Positions 1 through 11,230 of a stretch of 64,000 bases of DNA are shown one piece after another. The notes under the pieces are model-generated. The model was not told the origin of the DNA. It made no database searches and saw nothing but the letters and a program-made list of their open reading frames with translations. Numbering within the stretch: the first letter of the stretch is position 1; each line of letters starts with the position of its first letter. The stretch spans positions 18,276,285 through 18,340,284 of the forward strand of contig NC_063265.1 of the NCBI RefSeq assembly GCF_019578655.1. Reading direction: 5' to 3'. A program made the translations under genes and the position numbers. Source of the stretch: Ricinus communis. Lineage: Eukaryota; Streptophyta; Magnoliopsida; Malpighiales; Euphorbiaceae.

Positions 1-400
1 AGGGGCTTTGCAAGACAGTTCAAATTTGGATAAAAATCCATTACATAATTTAAACTACCAAGGAATCTTTGTAATTGTGTTTTTTTCAAAATTTTGTCTG
101 AAAACTTTGAAGTAAAGGCTAGAGACCTTTCAATTGGGGTAATCACCAACCTAGGTGTTCCTCTTTCTATCTCACTATTTTTGTTGACATAGAAAGCTGC
201 ACATGACCAGGGGGATCTAGATTTGGTAATCAAACCTTTTTGCTTTAAATCTTTTATTTCTATTCTACAATGGCTTTCTAGGAGTATGTCAGGTCAATCT
301 AGGGGCTTGCCATCCCAATCTGTTGATGTTGGAGGGTTTGTCAATGACACTTTCAAGCTCTGAATCATTTGATTCATCGCAATGGGCTTGATCTATAGCA
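1..400 (-). mobile_element. Endogenous pararetrovirus (Caulimoviridae-like) RT/RNase H fragment, internally deleted
   Basis: Minus-strand translation shows two blocks typical of the caulimovirid polymerase: PWSCAAFYVNKNSEIERGTP at about positions 155-220, and TQLQRFLGSLNYV with a following AKPL at about 1-80. They are joined almost directly, so the stretch that in the family carries the catalytic YxDD motif is missing. Upstream (220-400) the frame is interrupted by stops, though KDLKQKGLITKSRSPWS-type sequence is readable. The copy runs off the window start. It is a dead genomic relic, not a functional gene. Assignment to Caulimoviridae rather than Ty3/Gypsy rests on the CAAFYVN and QRFLGSLNYV wording, known from family alignments. 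Confidence 0.7.
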
Positions 401-439
401 CTGATATTCCTACTGCTTTGAGGAGTATCTGCACTAGAT

Positions 440-463
440 TTATATATATATATATATATATAT
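440..463. repeat. (TA)n microsatellite
   Basis: Uninterrupted TA dinucleotides. Similar tracts lie at about 610-636, 1960-1982, 36022-36045 and 39908-39936. Confidence 0.9.
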
Positions 464-613
464 TATTTAAATTAATTGATAAGCAAAAATTAATAGAGGA
501 GTTCAATTACAACTCTCAATCAAGATGAAATGAATACATCTTATTTTGTTTTTGTTTTTAATTTGAATGTTATGTGAAATATAAATATAAATTAAAATTA
601 AGATAAAAGAATA

Positions 614-647
<34 letters not shown>

Positions 648-744
648 TTTTGACATATTAGATTCAGATTTATGTGTAATTTTATAATTTTTTATTAATT
701 TATTAATTCATAAGTTACATTCCTAATTAACACTATTCTAATCC

Positions 745-1075
745 TAAGAAATTATATATTAATTATATTTTAATATTATATTAATTAATAAATAGTTTTA
801 TAATTAGATAATAATACTAATTTTGTACTAAAAAATAACATATTAATTATATCTTAACATTATATTAATCAATAAATTAATTTTATAACTTTAAAAAATA
901 ATAACTTATATTATATTTTTAATATTATATTCAATAATAAATTAATGCTTTGATTATATAATAAATTTTTAATTCTAAAATATAATAGCATTAATTATAT
1001 TGATATATTAATTTATATAATATTAAATTAAGTAATAAATAATTCTTAAGATAATTTTGTATTATTATATTAATA
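745..1075. repeat. Degenerate AT-rich tandem array
   Basis: Variants of a unit built on attaattatatyttaayatt, then attaataaattaatttta, recur about every 70-90 bases (starts near 754, 838, 905 and 985). The copies are strongly diverged, so the period is approximate. Confidence 0.4.
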
Positions 1076-3343
1076 AAATCTTAGAATTAAAAAAAGTTAA
1101 GGACAAAACAGTTAGTTTGTTATTATTTTCTAAAATTTTATAAATTAATATTAAAAAATTTATTAAATTATATCTATCAATTTTTTATAATTAAAATAAT
1201 AATAACGGCATATAATGCACATATATATGGCTAGTTATAATATTAATTTAGTATCCAGTATAAAATTTGATGACTAATTGGAGAATATATACATGTTAAA
1301 TTTCATTACACTCCAAAAAAGAACACCGAGTAGCATATCTTGTTAAAAGATGTTTTCACCCAAAAAAGAAACATACTTATTTTAAAAATTTATATATTCT
1401 TTCATTATATTAGGATACCTGCAAATGAAATTTCCATATATTCCAATTTTTGGAAAATAAAGAATATTATAGAATAACACAAAAAATAAATAAAAAATAG
1501 AAGAGGACAGGCATATATTCCAATATGGAAATATATGAAATTTCCATATATTCCAATTTGATATTATTTTTGTTTATATAATTAGTATTTAAAACTGATA
1601 TTTAAAATTATATTTTATTATATATTTATAGTTTTTATGTCAATTTCATATATTATTGTATCTATTTAATATATCATATGTATATATTTGATATATAATT
1701 AGTGTTTGCTGAAACTGATATATAAAACTATGTTTTGGGATTCATTTCGTATTTGTGTTCAATTTGTAACCCATTTCGTTTCTTAGGTACCTGACTAGTA
1801 TGCTTGTTGCACTGGCTAGCATTTCAATTTTTATTAATTAATGAATAACTTAACAGGTTAAGAATTTATGAGTTTAATAAAATCTCAATATATTGACAAG
1901 TTTTCATGGTTCTAAGGGTATAAATTTATAGAAATTTTATTATTATTATTATTATCATTATATATATATATATATATATATACATTATCAATCTAAAATG
2001 ACAAGAATAATAATCTTATTTAGGTCTCATATATTAATATTAATAAAAATTTATCATTTATAGTAATAAATAAATAATAAAAATAATAATAAGTAAAATA
2101 AGTTATTGTCTCATATTATTACTGAGGTTGGTCTATAACTGAAAACGTATCATTTACTAATAACCTTGAGTAAAAAGTTATTTAAATTTCCAAATAACCT
2201 AATCCCTCTCTTGTTTTCTCCTTCCTCTCTTTTGGGAAAGGCAGACCAAGTTTTCATTTGGACACACTCTTCATTAGAGAAGATAAATAGGCAACTAAGT
2301 GTACCTCACAAATTTCAACATTGCATAAAGTAAATATATATGCCATCATTTCAGGAAATTTCCTTTTGTCTTGTCCTTGTGCAAATCAATACATACACAT
2401 TTTCTCCTTATAAAATTTTACAGAATTAAAGAAAATTGTAGCTTAAATGGTAAGGTTTTACTTTGTCGACTAGAGTTTGAATTTTTATGCAGATTATACA
2501 CAATGGACTTTTTGGGGATAAGTATAAAAAAAATTAAAATTTTATGGTTTCACGGATTTACAATTTTAAGGATGTGTTTCTATTTCATATAGAAATAGAT
2601 CACCGTTAAAAGGTTTTAATTCGTAAGTATTTAACTAGTTTTGCTCCGATCAACAATCATTATCATATTGTTCATGAATCTAAAACTTAACAACTCTTAA
2701 AGAATTTTTAATTTTTTTTCTTTTTTTCAAAAAAAAATTAATAATTTTGTTATTTGACCATTAAATCAATATAATTAGATCAATAATTTTTTAATCGCGA
2801 TTTTGACCGTCAAATAATGAAATTATAAGTTGTTAAGCCTGAAATTTATGACAAACGTGAATAACATAATAGTGATGGCTAATCGAAGTAAAAATAACTA
2901 AATTTTATAAATAAAACTTTTTAACGATAATATTTTTCTTTGTCACTAATACTCTTATATATATAGAATGAGTTGTTAATTTACAGATTCTAACAAAACT
3001 TTAAGATGAAATAATAAATAAAGTTGAAGATACAACTTCTTTCTAATTTTTGTGGAGATATGTTGATACATATTTGGCAAAACTAATTTTACAATGATTC
3101 ATTAGGAATATTAATGATATTATTAAATTTAAACATAAATAATTTATAGGATGTTAAAATATGATTAAAACAATCATAAAACTTCCTATATCATAAAAAT
3201 AAAGTATAGAGTTAACTTTTATACTTTTTTTTTCTCCTCGTATGATTCACTGAGATTTTTGTTTCGCATTGAGGATAACATAATATTCTAATTATTTTGC
3301 ACTTAGGAAAAGAGAAAATCAAGAGTGTAAATAAAGTAGGGAA

Positions 3344-3347
<4 letters not shown>

Positions 3348-3405
<58 letters not shown>
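3348..3405. repeat. Long (TA)n microsatellite, about 29 units
   Basis: The longest simple repeat in the window, likely length-polymorphic. It lies about 185 bases from the left end of the nested LTR complex. Confidence 0.95.
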
Positions 3406-3408
<3 letters not shown>

Positions 3409-4090
3409 CTAATGTTAAAATATCAAAAATATATTCTAATTCTTTTCAAAATTATAATTTTTTTTATTTTTTATTTCTTTTAGGTAAAACAACTGAAAAA
3501 TAATTAATAAAGAATAAAAAAATAATTGAAAAAAATTATATTGTATATTTGAATTTTTTTAGAAAATAATATATTTTTTAAAAAATTTACGTCACAACCC
3601 CATTTGTGGTCATGACTGGCACTAGAGAATGGGTAGGCGTAAGGCCATCGAATCCCATAGTAAGCCTGACTCTCACTAACTCAATTAAATCTCATCTCAT
3701 TTTACTGATGCCACAATTTATCTTAACCGTTAAATTTTACATAATTAATTCGGTCTGCCAGAAGAATTATGCGAGACCTGAAACTACAGAAAATTATAAC
3801 AGAAATATATCTACTATTTCTACTGCAGAGAATCTAAGATTTTACAAATTAACATACCAAATCAATTACATCACTTAATGATGAAGGAGTCAGGTTACTA
3901 GATAAGAGTCGCGGGAAGACTAATAGTCACGGATATGAAAAACAGTAAAAATTGAGACTGTCAGTCTCGAGAGTGAGTTAAAATTATATATCCAAAAATA
4001 ATTGTAAACACTTCAATAAAGACATTTATTTAATTTGAAATAAACACTGGGTCATGCTTAACTAAAATAGTTTTCACACACTATGGGACT

Positions 4091-6393
4091 TGCCTGCATT
4101 TTTTCATCATCCATGTTATGTGCATTTACATTTAATCATTGGGCATATGATGGTATATCAATGATATTTTTATTTTATGAGAACATATATATATTAATTA
4201 TAAGTAGAGAATAAGAAGCATGATATTAGATTATTAATTTAGATAAGTTGATTAAGTACTTGGGTTATGTGTATTAAGCCTTAAGACTTAATTGAACCAA
4301 TAGTTGAAGGTTGGGTAAATAGATTGGACTTAAAAGATACAATTAAAAGTCAGTACCTATATATGGTTAGTAAGAATTAATTTAGGGTGATAAAAATAGT
4401 TTAGTAGGTGGTGGCATTAAGAGAGGAATATTGGAAATTGGAACCATGAGTAAGCTCATTTTACCTCTTCATTTCTCTAAAATTCGTACATGGCCAAAAA
4501 CACAAAATTTGGAATAAGAGAGAGGAGTGGAATACCTAGAAAAACTTAAGATTAAGATAGGTTTTTGCCAACTATTGAAGGAGCCAAGCTAAAGCTAAAG
4601 GATTTAAGCATATTAGCAACCCAAAAGCTGAAATTGGTAAGTTGTTACTTGAGTGTTATTAATTTGTCATTAGGGTTCATGATTACAAATTGGAAAAACT
4701 TTATTTGATGCTCTCATTGATTAATTAAAGGTCTGATTATCATGAATTAGTAGAGTATTGAATGATTGCATAAAGATTAAGCTTGATTTAAGTTTAAGTA
4801 TGTTAAGATAGAAAACTGTCAAAATTCCAGCAACCTTGATGTTCTGTATTTTAGGCATAACATGGGTTATATAAGTCCAAATTAAGCTTAATTGGTGTCT
4901 ATGGAAAGTTTAAAGAATCCTCTATAACTTTGTAGTTTTGTGATTTTGCTATTTTTGCCGTTTTGGTTGCTTAAATTGAGCAAACAGATTGCTGCTCGGG
5001 TACAACTAGCTGTATGACCCTTGCTCAGTAATTTGAAAATAATTAAATCTATAGAAGTCGGAATTAAGTAATTCTTCTTGGAGATGAAACTAGATGCATA
5101 AATGGATATGTCTATTTAATATGAGATTTTTGTATTAAGCCAATTTTGCCCAGCAATAAATATACCTTGGTACTAAATTCTGTCTAGAAAACAGAAATGT
5201 TGGAGATTAGTTTTATGCAATTTATTGATGTTAATTTGAGTTAAATTGGTATTTAACTAGATGGAAAATATTTATAGGATATTAAAACAGTAATTGAGAG
5301 TCTTAGAGGAAGAGTTAGACCTATGAATTAGAGAGGGGAAGATCTTGTAATGCATTAGAACTCGCATTTACATGAATATTTGTAATATGCATGAAATGTG
5401 AATTGATGAATGTGTTGACAGGTACTCAAAGGCCTGGAAAGGAAGTTGTGGAGAAAGGAGGTTCTTATATGCTAAAGGAATAAGTATATTTTGAGTAAGT
5501 AAATAGTTAATATTTGCTATGTTCATATATTTAATCAAATGTTCCGCAAATGGTTGCGTTTGCTTAATATTGTTTATGTTTGAATGACTGAGATGGAAAT
5601 GATTGGTGTTGAGTAGAACAATTGTTATTGCTGAAATATGATATAAGTGAAATGATTGAATTGTGATGTTAAGTGCATATGTGCATGTGAATGGTGGATT
5701 CCCCTATAAAAAAAAAAGATATATATATAAAGCCTTGGGAGGCTAAAGCCTAGAGAGGCTATAAAAGTGTATAATGTGAGATGAGGCGGAGCAGCTTACG
5801 TGTGTGATATATGAGGATGAGGCGGAGCAGCACATTAAAGGGGATCCATAAGCCGTGAGAACTAACCATAATTGTTGAATTGTATTTCTTCTATGATGGT
5901 TGTAATGAATTGAGTAGAATGGTATGACTTTATACCTAAACTATGAATATCATGGAAAGTTATGTGATTGGGTGGAAATTGTATTAAGTGTATGTGATAT
6001 AGATTATGTTGATTATTTATTTACCGAAATGGAGGCTCACCCCTCTCCAAAATTTTTCTTTTCAGGTTTGTAAATAGTAATGCATCCGTTGGTTGTATGC
6101 GAAGTCTAGCTTTTAGCCTCAAGTTGGGCCGATTTTGTGAAGTCTCCTCCCGATGCATTTTTGTATGCAGTTATGTGATATATATGGAAGTATGCCTTAT
6201 AAGGCATAAGAAGATGTTTGTAATACTTGTTAAATGATGTTTAAGTATAATCATATGGTTATATGTTAATAAACTTGTGTCCGGATTCTTAACAACCTAC
6301 ATATTGACCTATCTACCTGTAGTATATATTCTACGACGCTTGTATGCTTCCCAAGCTAATGTTTATTGGTTAACATGTGATGGGGGTGTTACA
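4091..6393 (+). repeat. 5' LTR of the nested Ty3/Gypsy element
   Basis: It starts TGCC and ends GTTACA, and it is repeated at 11231-13529. By hand I count about 25 differences (substitutions plus small indels) over 2.3 kb, roughly 1 percent, clustered toward the 3' end. It contains two copies of gatgaggcggagcagc (about 5779 and 5818), the first of which is eroded in the other LTR. Confidence 0.92.
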
Positions 6394-6412
6394 TTTTAGT
6401 GGTATCGTGAGC
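6394..6412 (+). promoter_or_regulatory. Primer-binding site, initiator tRNA-Met type (altered)
   Basis: Directly after the 5' LTR lies ttttagtggtatcgtgagc. The tggtatc..gagc core resembles the plant initiator-Met primer site used by most Ty3/Gypsy elements, with a small change in its middle. Confidence 0.7.
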
Positions 6413-6512
6413 GGGGATTAGATTCATTGGGAGTAGATTCATGTTGCACATCATTAAGCATATGATATATGTTCTTTGAACTTGACTGAATATTTGCATT
6501 TCATATATATAG

Positions 6513-7615
6513 ATGGAGAGACAAGGAGAACACGCGAACTGGCCCAGATAAGTCATTAGAGTCTCATGCATGGTCATGAAAATGCATCCGAACATGATCA
6601 ACATGATGAGCATGAGCTACATTCCCGAAAATGCTGCACAATCGAATGTACAAAATGTTATGGAACAGTTTATGGATTTTCTTCGATGCAGCAGGGCGCA
6701 ATCACCAGCACCCTGCGCCTCGGACTCAACAACCATAAGGGTGATGATAGATAAGAATTGGAAAGAGTTAGGAAACAAGTGCTAATGTTTTTCAAGGTAC
6801 TACTGATCGGTCCGAAAATTGGGGAGGAATGGTTGGGTAATATCGAAGGGTTGGAATTTAGATTTAATTGCACATTTAATTGCGAATTAAGGCTTGCAGA
6901 AGGCATCGATTATCTGTAATAGAAAAAGATGCACTTGATTGGTGGAAACAGTTTTAGCAAGATCGACCAATGACTTTGACTTGGAATGAATTCGAGAGAT
7001 TTCTCATTTCGAATATATACTCTAAATTTATGAGCATGAGAAGTTTGAATTTCGAATGAATGGAATTAATTGGGTTATGAGACGATTCGGGCCTGAAGCT
7101 TGTTCACGTGAATTTGTGCCAAAATAGTAATGCCAAAAAGCACCGTAAGACCCAAGGAAGAAAAGCTTTGAGATGGGTTTGAGGCTTGACATTCGTGAGA
7201 AAATGGCGTTGAAACCTCATAATTACAATGCCTCAATTGAAGTGCTGAGAAAACATCATTTGAAAGGAATACTATGGAAGCTAAAAAGCAAGAAGATCAT
7301 TGGTGCTTATAGTAATCCTCCAAGACATATTAGTATTTCTTCGTTTAGAGGCTCTAATTCACAAATGGAGTAGTTATCGTGGACGAGGGTTTGGTGGTCA
7401 GTCTAGTAGATCCTCCATAGTACCTTATAGTAGAGGTGGATACAATTCATCCGGGACTTGAGGGAGGACAAGTTTCAGCCCGTTAGAGGTTTGCTCTGTT
7501 TGTCCCTACGTGCAAGGAGACATACTAGAGAATGTCGGGGACCTAGACCAGTAGTATGTTTTACTTGTAGTAGGCCGGGGATATTATTCTAGAGATTGTC
7601 CTATGAGAAGAAATA
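6513..7615 (+). pseudogene. gag remnant with zinc-knuckle
   Basis: A start-like ATG at 6513 gives MERQGEHANWPR and then a stop, so the frame is broken after 12 codons. Downstream frames retain capsid-like sequence, then a CCHC-like knuckle around 7556-7602 (CFTCSRPG, then YSRDCP in shifted frames) in which the histidine spacing is disturbed. In the family gag forms the particle; this copy cannot be translated as one protein. Confidence 0.65.
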
Positions 7616-7839
7616 ATGTTTGGAGAATCTTATACAGTGGGTCGGAGTAGTGTTGGTGAAAATATTCCAGTTGGTTCGGAGGAGGCGAGAGGAAGAGGTG
7701 GCGGAAGAGGTTTAACTATTTCAGCAACACCATCGGAACAAATTGGTCAACCACAAGCACAAGTTGTAGAGTATTTGCTACTACTAGAAATGAAGCATTT
7801 GTAGCACCTGAAATTATTCTTGGTATACTTTCTATTCAT

Positions 7840-8240
7840 GATTCCGATGCACATGTTCTTATTGATCCCTGGATCCACATGTTCATTCATATCACATGAT
7901 TTTGCATCGCATGTTCATGCTAATATAGAGGCATTAGGTTATGATATATATGTATCTATGCCTGCCGGGGGTATTATCACGATGAAATCACGATAGTGAG
8001 ATCATGTCCTGTAGTAGTAGATAGTGTCAAACTACATGCGATTTGGTTGTTATTAATCTTAGAGAGTTTGATGTTATTTTGGGGATGGATTGGTTGTCAA
8101 GAAATCATGCTATTGTTGATTGTAAAACGAAGGAAGTGGCTATGGAAATACAAGGAGAAATGAAAATAGTAATGGTGGGTGAAAGGAAGACAATTCCTAA
8201 TTGCTTGATTTCAGCAGTGTTCGATGTCGTTAATTAAAAA
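7840..8240 (+). pseudogene. Retropepsin-like protease remnant
   Basis: The VLIDP segment near 7855 matches the start of the DxGST active-site box but shifts frame just after the proline. Farther on, DVILGMDWLSRNHAIVDC (about 8067-8123) is the conserved C-terminal protease block of plant Ty3/Gypsy elements. The active-site frame is not continuous with it. Confidence 0.75.
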
Positions 8241-8419
8241 TGGAGGTGAAGCATATCTAATTAGTTTTATAGATACTACTAAGGTCAGTCCGGGGGTATT
8301 AGACATTCCAAAGGGTCGGAGAATTTCCTAACATATTCTTAGATGATTTGCCTGGTTTGCCACCAAATCGAGAGGTTGATTTTGAGATTGACATCATCCC
8401 TAGTATCGCACCTATTTCC

Positions 8420-8960
8420 ATTGCACCATACGAATGGCTCCATTAGAATTGAAAGAATTAAAGAAGCAATTAGAAGAGTTACTTGATAAAGGTTTCATCA
8501 GGCCAAGTACTTCACCTTGGGGAGCACCGGTTAATTTTGTTGTGAAGAAAAGGATGGTAGTATGCGATTATGTATTGATTATAGGCAATTGAATAGGATT
8601 ACGTTGAAGAATAAATATCCATTGCCGAGAATTGATGATTTGCTTGATCGGTTAAAAGGTGCAACTGTGTTCTCTAAAATTGATTTAAGATCGGGTTATT
8701 GGCAACTCCGGGTTGAAGAGAAATCTATTGCCAAGAGCGAGCATTCGAACAAGGTATGGGCACTATGAATTTATTGTGATGCCATTTGGTTTAACAAATG
8801 CTCCTACTGTTTTTATGTCAACGATGAACAAGACTTTCCAGCCATATTTAGATCACTTTGTTATTGTGTTCATTGATGATATTCCGATTTACTCTAGAAG
8901 CCCGGGAAGAGCATGAACAACACTTGAGAATTGTTTCATGATTTTGAGGGAAAAACAGTT
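8420..8960 (+). pseudogene. Reverse transcriptase remnant
   Basis: Blocks readable in different frames are [15 protein letters not shown] (about 8490-8535), [20 protein letters not shown] (from 8565), [15 protein letters not shown] (from about 8670), [14 protein letters not shown] (from about 8777) and the catalytic FIDDI (about 8869-8883). All are canonical Ty3/Gypsy RT motifs, but at least three frameshifts separate them, so no active enzyme is possible. Confidence 0.9.
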
Positions 8961-9339
8961 GTATGCAAAATTCAACAAATCTGAGTTTTGGATGGAGGAA
9001 ATTGCATTCTTGGGCATTGGGCATTATTTCTTCTAAACATGAACATGTGCACATGGGTCGGAGTTCATCAAAGATTAAAGCAATTATTGAATGGGAAACA
9101 CCCTTAGAAATGTTTCAAGTTCAAGTTTTCTTGGGTTAGACTGGCTATTATAAATTTGTAAAGATTTTCGATTGCTAAGCCTCTAGAAATTTTGTTAAAG
9201 AAGAATGTGCCATTCCAAGATGGGCGCGGGAGTTATGTGATCAAAATTTTCAAGAGTTGAAGAAAAGGCTTACTACTCACAGATGTGACTGCGCATTGCG
9301 CCATCTCGAAAATGGAGGTTATGTTATGATCACTTGGAT

Positions 9340-9570
9340 GTGTCTTAATGCGGCATGGGAAGGTTATAGCTTATGCTTCAAGACAATTACGACCTCATGA
9401 GCTGAATTATCCTACACATGATCTTGAATTAGCAACTATTGTACATGCATTGAAGATATGGCGACATTATTTATCTGGGGAGACATTTCAGATATTTACC
9501 GATCATGAGAGTTTGAAATATATCCCTTTGAAAGAGTTGAATCAAGACAACGAAGATGGATTGAGCTTTG
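9340..9570 (+). pseudogene. RNase H remnant
   Basis: One open stretch encodes [20 protein letters not shown], then [19 protein letters not shown] and [10 protein letters not shown], the usual RNase H segment of Ty3/Gypsy pol with the TDH..L block. It is separated from the RT and integrase segments by frame breaks. Confidence 0.85.
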
Positions 9571-9879
9571 AAGGATTATGATTGCACTATTGATTATCAT
9601 CCGGAAAAGCAAATGTTATTGCCGATGCTTTAAGTAGGAAGTCAGTGGAAAATTTTTCAAGTATGATTTGTTACAATGTAGAATATTTAGTTGCACTTAG
9701 AGCTATGGATGTGAAGTTTTATGTTTATGACAATGATCCTGTTAGCCACATTACAAGTAAAGCCTTTGATTGGAGATAAAATTAAAGATGCACAGTGTGA
9801 AGATTCTTATTTGCAAGGATGAAGGGGTAGAGTACAAGAAGGAAAGAATACACAATTTGTGTTGAAAGATGATGGTGTG

Positions 9880-10640
9880 TTATTGAATAGAAATCGTATG
9901 TGTACCTGACGATGTAGGAAATTTGAGAAAGGAAATCATGCATGAAAGCTTGCACCTTATGCAATGACTGGAGTACCAAAATGTACAAAAATTTGAAGCC
10001 TTATTATTGGTGGCCGAGCAATGAAGAGAAGGATGTGGCGAATTTGTGAGTAAGTGTTTGACGACATGTCGGTAAGTGAAAAGGAGAGCACGAGGCACCC
10101 GCAGTAAACTTCATTCTTTATATCTATACCGTGGTGGAAGTGGGATAAGATTACTATGGATTTTGTTATTCTGGCGTATTAGTACATTTAACAAGCAAAT
10201 GATGCTATTTGGGTAATTGTTGATCGACTTACTAAATGTGTGCTTTCATTTCTTACCGTGATGAAAATGATTCACTTGATAAACTTGCTGAATTGTATAT
10301 TTCGAGATTGTTAGATTGCATGGCTATATCTTTGTATCGGAATAGGGATCGATTTATTCCGGGAGAGTTTGCAGAAGCATATGGTACTAAGCTTCATTTC
10401 AAGATGCTTTTCATCCTCAAACGGATGGGCAATCGAAAGAACTATTCGGACATTAGAAGATATGATGAGGGCTTGCACACTTGAGTTCAAGGGTAACCGG
10501 GATGATTACATACCACATATGGAATTTGCGTATATATAGCAGTTTTCATTCTAGTATCGGTATGGCTCCTTATGAAGCTTTGTATGGGAGGAAATGTAGA
10601 AGTCCGATTATGATGGGATGTTGAAGGTTTACTTGAAGGT
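9880..10640 (+). pseudogene. Integrase remnant
   Basis: An IMHESLHLMQ zinc-binding-like segment lies near 9937. Core pieces follow: TMDFV near 10154, then YRDENDSLDKLAELYISRL (10254-10310), and GMAPYEALYGRKCRSP near 10560. Stops and shifts separate all pieces. The order and wording match plant chromovirus integrase. Confidence 0.8.
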
Positions 10641-10989
10641 CAGAATTGGTGACAAGAAATAGTGGATAAAATAGAGATAGTTAAAAGAATTTGAAAGCAC
10701 AGATAGACAAGAATTCGATTACTGCATTGCGAAGGAAGGAAATGGAATATATTGTGGGTGATAAAGTTTTCTTGCGGGTGTCACCATGGAAAGGAATATT
10801 AAGGTTTGGTAAACAAGGAAATTGAGTCCGAGGTATGTAGGACCTTATGAAATTATTGAAAGAGTTGGACCATTGGCTTATAGGTTAGCATTACCCCTGA
10901 GTTGTTCTATATTCATGATGTTTCGTTCTCTATGTTGAGGCGATATAGATCGGATCCTAGTCATATCATTCGAGCCGGAGATAGAAATC

Positions 10990-11165
10990 ACGGAAAAGTT
11001 GACATATGTGGAAGAACCAGATAGAAATTCTTGATCGAAGGATTAAGAAATTGAGAAATAAAGACATTCCTATGGTCAAAATTAAGTGGAGTCATCATTC
11101 ACCAAGAGAAGCAACTTGGGAAGTAGAAGAGCATATGAGATGTATCGAGTATCGCATCTAATCCA
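10990..11165 (+). pseudogene. Chromodomain remnant
   Basis: In changing frames the sequence reads VEEP, then ILDRRIKKLRNKDIPMVKI, KWSHHSPREATWEVEEHMR. This is the chromodomain block at the end of Tekay/Del-type pol (KWxxH..EATWE). It supports the chromovirus assignment; the frame is not continuous. Confidence 0.75.
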
Positions 11166-11230
11166 TTGTAATGTTGGTGAGTTGTTAAAATGAAATTGGG
11201 ACCAAAATTTCTGAGAGAAAAGAAGATAAT

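Larger units (their letters stand above)
401..3589. other. AT-rich intergenic spacer, no gene seen
   Basis: Very AT-rich DNA with no credible coding sequence. Short reading frames here (for example around 2371-2592 and 3297-3503) have no family signature, and the latter encodes an Ile-Tyr run made only by a TA microsatellite. It holds several TA tracts, a degenerate AT tandem array at about 745-1075, and a duplicated 23-base word (gaaatttccatatattcc plus flank) near 1428 and 1537. Confidence 0.7.

Noticed and set aside
3297..3503. 68-codon frame with a long Ile-Tyr run
   Set aside because: The peptide is the translation of the (TA)n microsatellite.
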